A stretch of DNA of 6,864 nt, taken from positions 1 to 6,864 of the forward strand of contig JALRFC010000095.1 of assembly GCA_023253875.1 (NCBI GenBank), read 5' to 3'. Positions 1 through 6,610 of this stretch are shown piece after piece. The first letter of the stretch is position 1, and the number at the start of each line of letters is the position of its first letter. The notes below the pieces were generated by a model. It saw nothing but the letters and a program-made list of their open reading frames with translations, was not told where the DNA came from and made no database searches. Both the position numbers and the translations under genes were made by a program. This DNA comes from Candidatus Kapaibacterium sp. (GTDB taxonomy: Bacteria > Bacteroidota > Ignavibacteria > Kapaibacteriales > UBA961).

Positions 1-449
1 CTAGGCAATTGCACTTCTTTCATCAATTGCAAGGCTCTTGCTCGTGCTTGCTCCTTGCTGATTCCTTCATGCAATATGATTGCTTCCATGATCTGATCAC
101 CGCATTTGAAAACGGGATTCAGTGATGTCATGGGCTCTTGGAAAATCATGGAAATGCGATTTCCGCGATATGTTCTCATGCGTTCTTCGGGAAGGGCGAG
201 TAAATCCGTAATTGATCCATCATCTTCATGAAAATGAATGGAGCCACTTGCAATTCTACCCGGAGGATTCGGAATGAGTCGCATGACAGAGAGGGAAGTC
301 ACGCTCTTTCCTGAACCTGATTCGCCGACTATGCCGAGTGTTTTTCCACGATTGACAGTGAAACTGATGGAACGAACCGCTTGATGTACGCGATCTTCAC
401 TGCGGAATTCGGTGATCAAGTCTTTGACTTCCAAAAGAGTTGAGTTCAT
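1..449 (-). CDS. ABC transporter ATP-binding protein, OppD/DppD type (partial)
   Basis: This is the N-terminal 149 codons of a nucleotide-binding subunit of a peptide/nickel-type ABC importer; the rest lies beyond the left edge. The ATG is at 449-447 and the protein begins MNSTLLEVKDLITEF. The Walker A motif GESGSGKS is at residues 42-49, and the Q-loop IFQEPMTSLNP is at about 102-112. This Q-loop wording, together with RLIPNPPG after Walker A, is typical of the OppD/DppD/NikD family. The ATPase would sit on the cytoplasmic face and power uptake of oligopeptides or related solutes with membrane permeases and a binding protein, none of which is visible here. The ABC signature (LSGGQ), Walker B and the C-terminal oligopeptide-binding extension are outside the window, so the substrate cannot be decided. 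No clear Shine-Dalgarno sequence precedes the start. The gene diverges from ridA. The family call is firm; the substrate is unknown. Confidence 0.93.
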   Translation of the reverse strand, partial: MNSTLLEVKDLITEFRSEDRVHQAVRSISFTVNRGKTLGIVGESGSGKSVTSLSVMRLIPNPPGRIASGSIHFHEDDGSITDLLALPEERMRTYRGNRISMIFQEPMTSLNPVFKCGDQIMEAIILHEGISKEQARARALQLMKEVQLP

Positions 450-478
450 AATGCAATTCTATTGATGAAAATGTTGCC

Positions 479-485
479 CAAAATA
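479..485 (-). promoter_or_regulatory. Candidate -10 element of the peptide transporter ATPase gene
   Basis: On the minus strand the sequence reads TATTTTG, about 30 nt before the ATG at 449. It matches a sigma70-like -10 (TATTTT) and nearly matches the Bacteroidota TAnnTTTG element, being one base shorter. No convincing -35/-33 partner is present: TTCGGC, 16 nt upstream, is a poor match. This is a weak, position-based call. Confidence 0.25.
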
Positions 486-493
486 CGACTTTT

Positions 494-507
494 TTCGGGG
501 TGCCGAA
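494..507. repeat. Short inverted repeat TTCGG-GGTG-CCGAA in the divergent intergenic region
   Basis: A perfect 5-bp stem with a 4-base loop is centred at about 500. It is flanked by CTTTTTT (489-495) and AAAAAAG (514-520), which are also complementary to each other but asymmetrically spaced. Neither strand shows the T-run expected directly after a terminator stem. Two divergent genes start on either side, so a terminator would serve no purpose here. It could be a regulator binding site or chance; nothing identifies a partner. Confidence 0.3.
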
Positions 508-510
508 CAG

Positions 511-541
511 TTGAAAAAAGAGAGGCGAATTCTCTATTTTG
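511..541 (+). promoter_or_regulatory. Candidate ridA promoter
   Basis: TTGAAA at 511-516 is followed, 18 nt later, by TATTTT at 535-540 (TATTTTG to 541). This fits a sigma70-like promoter. It also resembles the Bacteroidota TTG / TAnnTTTG layout with one base missing in the -7 box. Transcription would begin near 547-549 and give a leader of about 25 nt before the ATG at 574. A small dyad, AGAGA (519-523) and TCTCT (531-535), lies in the spacer and could be an operator or chance. Confidence 0.4.
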
Positions 542-573
542 TTGATGATTTTTTACACATTCGGACTTGAATC

Positions 574-954
574 ATGAAAGAGCATGTATTCACTGATAAA
601 GCACCTGCGCCCATCGGACCATATTCACAAGGCGTGAAAGTCGGCTCGATGTATTATTTCTCGGGAGTCATTCCTTTGTCCACCGATGGACAATCCATCA
701 TTGGAGGTGAAATAGTCGAACAAACTCAGCAAGTGATTGCAAATTGCACTGCCTTATTACAAGCTTGCGGTCTCACGGCAAACAATGTTGTGAAGACAAC
801 GGTATTCTTGAAAAACATGAATGATTTTGCAGCGATGAATGCTGTGTATGCCGAGTTTTTTGGAGAGTCAAAACCCGCAAGAAGTACAGTCGAAGTGAGT
901 CGTCTTCCAAAAGATGTGCTTGTGGAAATTGAAATGATTGCAACTACATCATAA
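574..954 (+). CDS. ridA: RidA family 2-iminobutanoate/2-iminopropanoate deaminase
   Basis: This is a complete 126-residue protein of the RidA (YjgF/YER057c/UK114) family, close to the 128 residues of E. coli RidA. RidA hydrolyses reactive enamines/imines such as 2-aminoacrylate and 2-aminocrotonate, released by PLP enzymes, to keto acids and ammonia. It is a cytoplasmic trimer with active sites between subunits. The N-terminal APAPIGPYSQGV (10-21), YFSGVIP (28-34) and C-terminal KPARSTVEVSRLPKDV (100-115) are family hallmarks. Arg103 matches the substrate-carboxylate-binding Arg105 of E. coli, and Glu118 matches Glu120. Thr105 stands where E. coli has Cys107, which is not essential for the deaminase. 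The presence of the key Arg places it in the active Rid branch. The start is fixed by the conserved N-terminus; the Shine-Dalgarno is weak. It stands alone on the plus strand, with its stop 2 bp from the stop of the convergent nuclease gene. Confidence 0.95.
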   Translation: MKEHVFTDKAPAPIGPYSQGVKVGSMYYFSGVIPLSTDGQSIIGGEIVEQTQQVIANCTALLQACGLTANNVVKTTVFLKNMNDFAAMNAVYAEFFGESKPARSTVEVSRLPKDVLVEIEMIATTS

Positions 955-956
955 TC

Positions 957-2339
957 TCACACTTGATAAGCTGTGCCTTCTCTTGGCAAAATGATTCGTA
1001 TATCGCCGTCAAAATACTCCATTGTTTCGGCGGCGATATGTTCTACGGATTCAGTCTCTCCATGAATCAATACCAGTGTCTTGGGCCGAATGTTTCTGAT
1101 CAATTCATGTATATCTGCTTTTCGTGCATGCGCGCTCATGCGTACTGTTTTCACGGCGCACGATCGTTCGATGCGATGTCCGGCAAAGATAAAAGGTTTC
1201 TTCGCTTCAGAATGACTCAGTGCATAACCGGGTGAATCAGGTTCTTGCCAGCCATTGAACAATATACCATAATTGGGTTTTTGCATCCATTGCAATGCGA
1301 GTTTATAGCTTGTGGTTTTTGCATGCATCATTCCGCTGGATGCAATCACGATTGATGGTGTTCCAAAAAATGGGGCTTTGCTCAGTGATTCATAAGGAAT
1401 TGGATGTTGCGGAATATCCGATAATTCAAAACCGGGATTCAAACGAGGGGAAGTATAACAATAGCGATCAAGTAATCGTGATATCTTTGTGCTCATACCA
1501 CCGGTAAAAATCGGCAAATGAGGAATCATTCCTTTCATCTGCAACTCATGAATCATGATGAGGGTTTCTTGTGTTTTTCCAAGTGCAAAACACGGTATCA
1601 AAATGCTCCCATTCGCATTGGAGATCTCATTGATGAACTGTGCGCATTCCTTCATGATGGATACTTTTGTTGCATGAGATGCTTCGGATCCATTTGTAGT
1701 TTCACAAAACATCACATCAACATGATGCCTCGGAAAACGTGCTTTGGGAATCAACCATTGATCATGTAAACACATATCACCTGTATGAAAAATTGATTTT
1801 CCATTCCATTCTAGTATGATACCCGCCGAACCCGGAATATGTCCTGCATCATGAAAAGTACATAGGATTTCTGATAACCCTCTTTTACCCAGAATCTCGA
1901 ATGATTCTCCATAAAGATGCGTTTCAAAAACGGTTGAAATATATTCTATTATGTCTTTGTCATACAGCGAAATCGCATCCTGCATTTCTTTGGAATACTC
2001 GATTTGCTCATTGATGAGTGATACCGTATTCTTCAGCATAATCGAAGAAATATCACGCGTCAGAGGAGTTGTATGCATTGCAAGGTAAGGATGCTTTTTA
2101 AGAAGATAGGGCATGCCTCCAATATGATCCGTATGTGCATGCGTAATGAGAAGTGCATCAAGTTCTTCATGATGAAGAGCATCTAGATTTGGAAATGCCC
2201 TCAGATCGCGATGCTTGGGATGGAGTCCTGCATCAATCACGATGCCTGTTCCGCCGATGGAAAGATGTATGCAATTCGCGCCGATTTCTTCGGCACCACC
2301 AAGGACTTTGAATTGAATGTCGGAACTCACTCCATCCAT
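957..2339 (-). CDS. Metallo-beta-lactamase/beta-CASP ribonuclease (CPSF73/YSH1-like)
   Basis: This 460-residue cytoplasmic protein has all the motifs of an active zinc-dependent beta-CASP nuclease of the CPSF73/YSH1-like group (COG1236 type). The metallo-beta-lactamase half has HAHTDH at 67-72, His167 in HDAGHIPGSAG and Asp188 in HTGDM. The beta-CASP cassette follows. Motif A is Glu213 in CETTNG, then come IPCFALGKTQE (248-258), SSGMMHAKT (334-342) and FNGWQ (361-365). Motif B is His404 in MSAHA, and motif C is His426 in LIHGE. Relatives cut or trim RNA, but the substrate of this bacterial branch is poorly defined. It lacks the extra C-terminal domain of RNase J. The gene is last in the minus-strand operon. 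The ATG at 2339 overlaps the asparagine synthetase end by 13 nt. An in-frame GTG at 2330 would give a GTGA 4-nt overlap, with AAGG 10 nt upstream. Both starts leave all motifs intact. Confidence 0.92.
   Translation of the reverse strand: MDGVSSDIQFKVLGGAEEIGANCIHLSIGGTGIVIDAGLHPKHRDLRAFPNLDALHHEELDALLITHAHTDHIGGMPYLLKKHPYLAMHTTPLTRDISSIMLKNTVSLINEQIEYSKEMQDAISLYDKDIIEYISTVFETHLYGESFEILGKRGLSEILCTFHDAGHIPGSAGIILEWNGKSIFHTGDMCLHDQWLIPKARFPRHHVDVMFCETTNGSEASHATKVSIMKECAQFINEISNANGSILIPCFALGKTQETLIMIHELQMKGMIPHLPIFTGGMSTKISRLLDRYCYTSPRLNPGFELSDIPQHPIPYESLSKAPFFGTPSIVIASSGMMHAKTTSYKLALQWMQKPNYGILFNGWQEPDSPGYALSHSEAKKPFIFAGHRIERSCAVKTVRMSAHARKADIHELIRNIRPKTLVLIHGETESVEHIAAETMEYFDGDIRIILPREGTAYQV
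2327..2339 (-). other. Overlapping stop/start junction, probable translational coupling
   Basis: The last codons of the asparagine synthetase gene and the first codons of the nuclease gene share 13 nt, reading ATGGATGGAGTGA on the minus strand. Two starts are possible for the nuclease: ATG at 2339-2337, with AAGG only one base before it, and GTG at 2330-2328. The GTG shares GTGA with the upstream TGA stop and has AAGG at a workable 10-nt distance. Either way, ribosomes ending the first gene are placed on the second start. The longer form is listed as the CDS because it uses ATG. Confidence 0.6.
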
Positions 2340-4246
2340 ACCTTATGCCAAAGCGCGGCATTCAGTGCTGAATACAGAGCTTTGCCATGTTTGCCTCGCT
2401 GTTGCTTATGATCATTCAACATCACTCTGAAATATGCATCATTGAGCATGCCGGACTTGATCAGAGGAGATTGCAAGATGGTTTTGACGGTATAATTATA
2501 CCATGGACCCCGAATCCATTCAGCAACAGGTGCTGAAAAACCTTGCTTCTTGCGATAAATGATTTCATGAGGAAGAAGCGCATCCACACCTTTCTTGAGA
2601 AGATATTTTGATTCATCATAGGATTTGCGCTTGAGTTCAGGTCTGATACGCATGGTATATTCCACAAGGCGATGATCCAAAAATGGAACGCGTGCTTCGA
2701 GTGAATGTGCCATCGTGATTTTATCAACGCGCATGAGCAATAGTTCAGGCAGACGATGAGCCAATTCATAATTGGCAATGCGCTGGGCATAATCTTCAGG
2801 ATGTGCTTGTATCTCGGCTATTTCTTTGTCTAGGCGAACAGGCATTTCGCTTACTGAATCTGCCAAGTATTTATATGCTGGTCCAAGCGCTTGTTTCAAA
2901 TGCGATGGTGTATAGTCCACGGCGCCGCCCCAATACAAGGGATGACCATCAATTGCTCTACGCATATAATCCAAAATGAGATATCGCTTCGATGCCATGA
3001 GAAATGGTTTCACCAATTCATAAATCATTTTTTGAATTGCTCTCGGATAGGAGAGAAAGCGCTTCCACTCTTTTTCATAAAATTTGAGATCGCGAATCAT
3101 CCATGAATAGCCGATGAATTGTTCATCACTTCCTTCGCCAACTTGTATCACGGTTGTGCCGGATTCTCGGGTCAACTTGCTGAGAAAATTCAAAGGAATA
3201 CACACCGGGTCGCCATTCGGTTCATCTTCATGCCACACGAGTTTCTCGAGAACGGGAAGTGCATCATTGTGATCAATCACGATTTCATGATGATTTGTAT
3301 TGAATGTTCTGGCGATGAGTCTTGCCTGCTCAAGCTCATTATATTTCTGCAATTCTTTAAAGCCGACAGTAAATGTATCTACAGGACGATCCATAAGTTC
3401 AGACATCAAGGCAACATTTGTGCTGGAATCAATGCCGCCGCTCAAAAAAACACCGAAAGGCACATCGCTCATCATGCGATCCTTCACTGCTTGGCGTAAT
3501 AGTCGCATGATTTCATTCACTGTGGACTTTTCATCATGATCCCAATACTCAGCACCTTTTTGCAGTGGTTGCCAATAACGATGCTTGATGAATTCACCAT
3601 TCTTCAAAATTCCGAAATGTCCTGCCGGCAATTTATGGATGCCATCAAACATGGTATGAACATCGCTCGACATCGAGAATGTGAGATAATTCGCGAATTC
3701 CTGATGATTGATATTGCGGGAAATCGAGGGATGTTTGAGGATGGATTTGATTTCGGAACCAAAGATGAAACGACCATTCGCATGATGATAATAGAAGGGT
3801 TTTATACCGATGCGATCTCTTGCCACAAACAATGTATGCTCTTGTTCATCCCAAATTGCGATGCCCCACATGCCGATCATTGTATGGAGGAATTCCGGGC
3901 CATATTCTGCAAATCCATACAGTATCGTTTCAGTGTCAGAATGTGAACGATACCGATATCCTTTTTTCTCAAGATCCTCACGCAATATCGCATGATTATA
4001 AATCTCACCATTGAATACAATCGTGAATCTACCATCGGGAGTTGACATCGGTTGATGTCCTGCGGGAGTCAAATCTATGATTGCCAATCTACGAAAAGCA
4101 AATCCTGCTTTGCGAGAAGGCGAAATCCATTGTCCATCATCATCGGGTCCACGATGTTGAATCACATCGCTCATGGATTTCAGAAGATTTTCATGAATGC
4201 CGGAATCTGAAATCGCATATTCGACAATGCCTGCTATTCCACACAT
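2327..4246 (-). CDS. asnB: Glutamine-hydrolysing asparagine synthase family protein
   Basis: This is a 639-residue two-domain amidotransferase. The protein starts MCGIAGIVEY; Cys2 becomes the N-terminal nucleophile of the class II glutaminase after Met removal, which fixes the start. The glutaminase domain (about 1-210) shows QHRGPDDDG (30-38), FRRLAIIDL (51-59), FNGEIYNH (78-85) and ARDRIGIKPFYY (142-153). The synthetase domain has the PP-loop SGGIDSS at 269-275, GEGSDEQFIGY (370-380), SLEARVPFLDHRL (515-527) and KKQGFSAPV (566-574). It would use ATP and glutamine to amidate aspartate to asparagine in the cytoplasm. It is longer than E. coli AsnB (554) and nearer the B. subtilis type (632). 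Relatives in surface polysaccharide clusters (WbpS/WbtH-like) amidate sugars instead. The Gln in SDEQF, where Leu or Val is usual, leaves that option open, though no glycosyltransferases are nearby. It follows ftsW by 19 nt and overlaps the nuclease gene. Confidence 0.92.
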   Translation of the reverse strand: MCGIAGIVEYAISDSGIHENLLKSMSDVIQHRGPDDDGQWISPSRKAGFAFRRLAIIDLTPAGHQPMSTPDGRFTIVFNGEIYNHAILREDLEKKGYRYRSHSDTETILYGFAEYGPEFLHTMIGMWGIAIWDEQEHTLFVARDRIGIKPFYYHHANGRFIFGSEIKSILKHPSISRNINHQEFANYLTFSMSSDVHTMFDGIHKLPAGHFGILKNGEFIKHRYWQPLQKGAEYWDHDEKSTVNEIMRLLRQAVKDRMMSDVPFGVFLSGGIDSSTNVALMSELMDRPVDTFTVGFKELQKYNELEQARLIARTFNTNHHEIVIDHNDALPVLEKLVWHEDEPNGDPVCIPLNFLSKLTRESGTTVIQVGEGSDEQFIGYSWMIRDLKFYEKEWKRFLSYPRAIQKMIYELVKPFLMASKRYLILDYMRRAIDGHPLYWGGAVDYTPSHLKQALGPAYKYLADSVSEMPVRLDKEIAEIQAHPEDYAQRIANYELAHRLPELLLMRVDKITMAHSLEARVPFLDHRLVEYTMRIRPELKRKSYDESKYLLKKGVDALLPHEIIYRKKQGFSAPVAEWIRGPWYNYTVKTILQSPLIKSGMLNDAYFRVMLNDHKQQRGKHGKALYSALNAALWHKVWME

Positions 4247-4265
4247 GATTAGATGCTCAGTAAAT

Positions 4266-5387
4266 TCAAGATGATTTTTTTGTATCAGGAAACATACCTG
4301 ATTGCGAAGCGATATTTAGCAAGATGCCAACTGCCATAGCAGAAAACAGCACTGCAGTTCCACCATAACTCAAGAATGGCAATGGTAGTCCTGTTGTAGG
4401 TAGAATACCACAATTCACTCCCACATTTACAAATGCATAAGCAGAAATCGTAATCGTGATGCCAAAAGCAAGCATGCTTCCAAATCTATCCGGTGCAAAT
4501 CGTGCTACACGAAGTCCGCGATAGAGAAAAAGAGCGAATAATGTCATCATTATGAGAATTCCGAAAAATCCATATTCCTCACCAATGATTGAGGAGATGA
4601 AATCACTATAGCTTTCTGGAAGAAATTTATCACGTTGATTGCTTTGTCCGGGGCCGACACCAAAGAATCCACCATTTGCAAATGCAATAAGCGCTTGTTC
4701 CAATTGATAATTCGTGGATTGACTATCACCCATGCCGATGAATGACATAATGCGTTTCATACGATATTCAGCAGAGACTCCATAGACACCTAGGAGTGAA
4801 ACTGCCACGCCAAAAATCGTAAGGAAATAGTGCATTTTCACATTGCCGACATACAACATAGTGAGCATGATCACGGAAATGACAAATGCTGAGGAGAAAT
4901 TCGGTTGCAATGCGATGAGACCAATCACCAAAGCTCCAGCTCCCAAAACCGGCAAAAGTCCTCGTTTGAAATCATCGAGTTTATTGAAATTGTCAGATAG
5001 CCATGATGAGATGAAAATCACCAATGTATATTTTGCAAATTCCGATGGTTGAACACTGATCCCACCAATATCAATCCATCTGACGGCTCCTTTGGTCTTG
5101 GCTCCTACAAATAAAACGATGACAAGTGCACCTATGCCCAAGATATACAGCAATTTGGAATAGTGTTTATATCGATGATAATCTATACGGGTAAAAAGAA
5201 TGATGAATCCTAGTGATAAACCAACCCGTAAAATTTGATTCATGACAATTCCTTCTGTTGAACCAAATTTTTGGGAAGCCACATATGCACTTGCGCTATA
5301 CACGAAAGGAACGGAAAACAATAAGAGTGCGGTAGCTATGAAAAAAATCAACCAATCTATTTTTCCGGGAATCTCAGTGACTTTCAT
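4266..5387 (-). CDS. ftsW: FtsW/RodA/SpoVE family (SEDS) peptidoglycan glycosyltransferase, probably FtsW
   Basis: This is a 373-residue polytopic inner-membrane protein with about ten hydrophobic segments (for example 13-35, 46-66, 77-95, 274-289, 304-325, 340-361). SEDS proteins polymerise lipid II into glycan strands with a class B PBP partner; FtsW does this at the septum. Family marks are VYSASAYVA (29-37), RWIDIGGISVQPSEFAK (103-119), ALQPNFSSA (159-167), GVGPGQSNQRDKFLPESY (243-260), and NVGVNCGILPTTG then LPFLSYGGTA (321-345). Asp262 in SDFI is at the expected catalytic Asp position. The long extracellular loop motif and the NVGVNCGILPTTG wording favour FtsW over RodA, although the length (E. 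coli RodA 370, FtsW 414) does not decide it. The ATG at 5387 overlaps the upstream TGA as ATGA, and AAAGG lies 7 nt before it, one of the few good Shine-Dalgarno sequences here. No division or cell-wall (dcw) gene adjoins it, which is unusual for ftsW. Confidence 0.92.
   Translation of the reverse strand: MKVTEIPGKIDWLIFFIATALLLFSVPFVYSASAYVASQKFGSTEGIVMNQILRVGLSLGFIILFTRIDYHRYKHYSKLLYILGIGALVIVLFVGAKTKGAVRWIDIGGISVQPSEFAKYTLVIFISSWLSDNFNKLDDFKRGLLPVLGAGALVIGLIALQPNFSSAFVISVIMLTMLYVGNVKMHYFLTIFGVAVSLLGVYGVSAEYRMKRIMSFIGMGDSQSTNYQLEQALIAFANGGFFGVGPGQSNQRDKFLPESYSDFISSIIGEEYGFFGILIMMTLFALFLYRGLRVARFAPDRFGSMLAFGITITISAYAFVNVGVNCGILPTTGLPLPFLSYGGTAVLFSAMAVGILLNIASQSGMFPDTKKSS
5384..5387 (-). other. 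ATGA stop/start overlap between the trans-sulfuration gene and ftsW
   Basis: The ftsW ATG (5387-5385) and the upstream TGA (5386-5384) share four bases, a classic arrangement for translational coupling. The sequence before it, GGAAAAGG on the minus strand, supplies a Shine-Dalgarno core 7 nt from the ATG. This supports co-transcription and linked translation of the two genes. Confidence 0.85.
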
Positions 5388-6547
5388 TGCAATGCCTTTT
5401 CCAAATCATATATGAGATCTTTTGCATCTTCAATGCCAACACTGAATCGAATGAGCATTTCATGAATCCCCAAATCTGCTCTCTCTTCAGGAAGCAATAG
5501 ATTGTGAGAAGTCTGTACCGGTAAGGTCATTGTAGACTCCACTCCACCCAAACTAGTTGCCGTGGAAATCATGTCAAGCCTTTGCAAAAAGGCATCACGG
5601 AATTCAGTGTCATTTCCGGCAAGCTCGAATGACATCATTCCGCCGAAACCGGACATTTGTTTTTGAGCTATTTCATGACCTGGATGAGAAGGCAAACCGG
5701 GATAATGAACAGCTGAAATATTTGGGTGCGTTTGCAACCATTGAGCAATCTCCATTGCATTTGCATTTTGTTGCTGGACTCTTACACCGATTGTTTTAAT
5801 ACTTCTTTCGAGTAAAGCCAAGTCAACTGCATTGAGTGACATTCCATAAATGGCAGAGAGTTTCCTACATTTCTCTATATATTCAGAAGTACCAATCAAT
5901 GCACCTGCCATTAAATCACTATGTCCTGCAAGATATTTTGTTGCACTGTGCATGATGATATCACAACCCAATGCCAGAGGTTGCTGATTCACCGGTGATG
6001 CAAATGTATTATCAATCATTGAGAGAATGCCATGATCTTTGGCCCATTGAGTGATTGGCTCAATATCAATGATTTCCAATAATGGATTGGTTGGCGTCTC
6101 CATGTACACCAAAACAGTTTCATTTGTCATGTGTTTTGACAAAGTTTCCGGATCCATGGAAGTAATCAATGTCACATTGATATGATGTTTTTCTCGGAGT
6201 AGCTCGACAAAAGCTCTTGTTCCACCATAGATATTACTCTGCATGAGGATATGGTCACCGGGATTGGCGATTGCCAATATGCCTGCTGAAATCGCAGACA
6301 TCCCGGTTGCCAAAACCAAAGCCGACTCCCCACCTTCCAAAGCTGCAATTTTCTCCGCAACTGCATCATGATTCGGAATAGAAAAATTTCTGGGATAGGG
6401 AATAGTGCCATGTCCATTCAAATATTCAATTGCTGTTGATGGCTGTATAGGTGTATTCACTCCCCCAAAAGCATCATGAATCGTTCCTGTATGAACCGCA
6501 ATGGAATTCAGGCCCGGTTTATTCGTATTGTGTTTACTGTAGGACAT
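5384..6547 (-). CDS. Cys/Met metabolism PLP-dependent trans-sulfuration enzyme (cystathionine gamma-synthase/lyase type)
   Basis: This is a 387-residue fold-type I PLP enzyme from the ATG at 6547, matching E. coli MetB (386). The reading frame stays open to an ATG at 6694, but those 49 extra residues (basic, Phe/Ser-rich) resemble no family N-terminus, cross the promoter and overlap the divergent lipoprotein gene, so the shorter start is used. From Met at 6547, the internal-aldimine lysine is Lys204 in HSATKYLAGHSD. Tyr51 and Arg53 (YPR) are the usual phosphate contacts from the partner subunit. Tyr107 in YGGT stacks on PLP, Asp179 in IDNTF binds the pyridine nitrogen, SLGGVES is at 332-338, and Arg367 in IRFSVG binds the substrate carboxylate. 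The active form is normally a tetramer. Members make or cleave cystathionine, or cleave methionine; GGVES with Glu337 fits cystathionine gamma-synthase or lyase, but sequence alone does not separate them. It is first in the operon. Confidence 0.92.
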   Translation of the reverse strand: MSYSKHNTNKPGLNSIAVHTGTIHDAFGGVNTPIQPSTAIEYLNGHGTIPYPRNFSIPNHDAVAEKIAALEGGESALVLATGMSAISAGILAIANPGDHILMQSNIYGGTRAFVELLREKHHINVTLITSMDPETLSKHMTNETVLVYMETPTNPLLEIIDIEPITQWAKDHGILSMIDNTFASPVNQQPLALGCDIIMHSATKYLAGHSDLMAGALIGTSEYIEKCRKLSAIYGMSLNAVDLALLERSIKTIGVRVQQQNANAMEIAQWLQTHPNISAVHYPGLPSHPGHEIAQKQMSGFGGMMSFELAGNDTEFRDAFLQRLDMISTATSLGGVESTMTLPVQTSHNLLLPEERADLGIHEMLIRFSVGIEDAKDLIYDLEKALQ

Positions 6548-6582
6548 TGAACTATTTGCAATGAAAGAGGTTATGCTGCGCG

Positions 6583-6590
6583 CAAAGATA
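6583..6590 (-). promoter_or_regulatory. Bacteroidota-type -7 element of the four-gene operon
   Basis: The minus strand reads TATCTTTG, an exact match to the TAnnTTTG -7 consensus of the primary sigma factor in Bacteroidota. It sits 36 nt from the ATG at 6547, so transcription would begin near 6577 and leave a leader of about 30 nt. No clear TTG -33 element lies at the usual distance; a T-rich tract stands in that area instead. The leader has no Shine-Dalgarno sequence. This site also supports choosing 6547 over 6694 as the start codon. Confidence 0.5.
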
Positions 6591-6610
6591 CGGGAAAAAA
6601 AGCACTTTCT

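Noticed and set aside
494..507. Rho-independent terminator in the left intergenic region
   Set aside because: The stem is only 5 bp with no T-run directly after it on either strand, and both flanking genes start here rather than end.
963..2411. Plus-strand open frames opposite the beta-CASP gene (for example 963-1235, 1518-1769, 2211-2411)
   Set aside because: They are antisense to a well-supported gene with intact catalytic motifs, and their translations show no domain or family resemblance.
2461..2790. Minus-strand 109-codon frame inside asnB
   Set aside because: It is an alternative frame fully nested in a gene with strong motif support and has no recognisable product.
2891..4014. Plus-strand open frames opposite asnB, including frames of 126 and 136 codons (3119-3499, 3536-3946)
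   Set aside because: They mirror the codon pattern of asnB, overlap one another in different frames, and have Cys/His/Met-rich, family-free translations.
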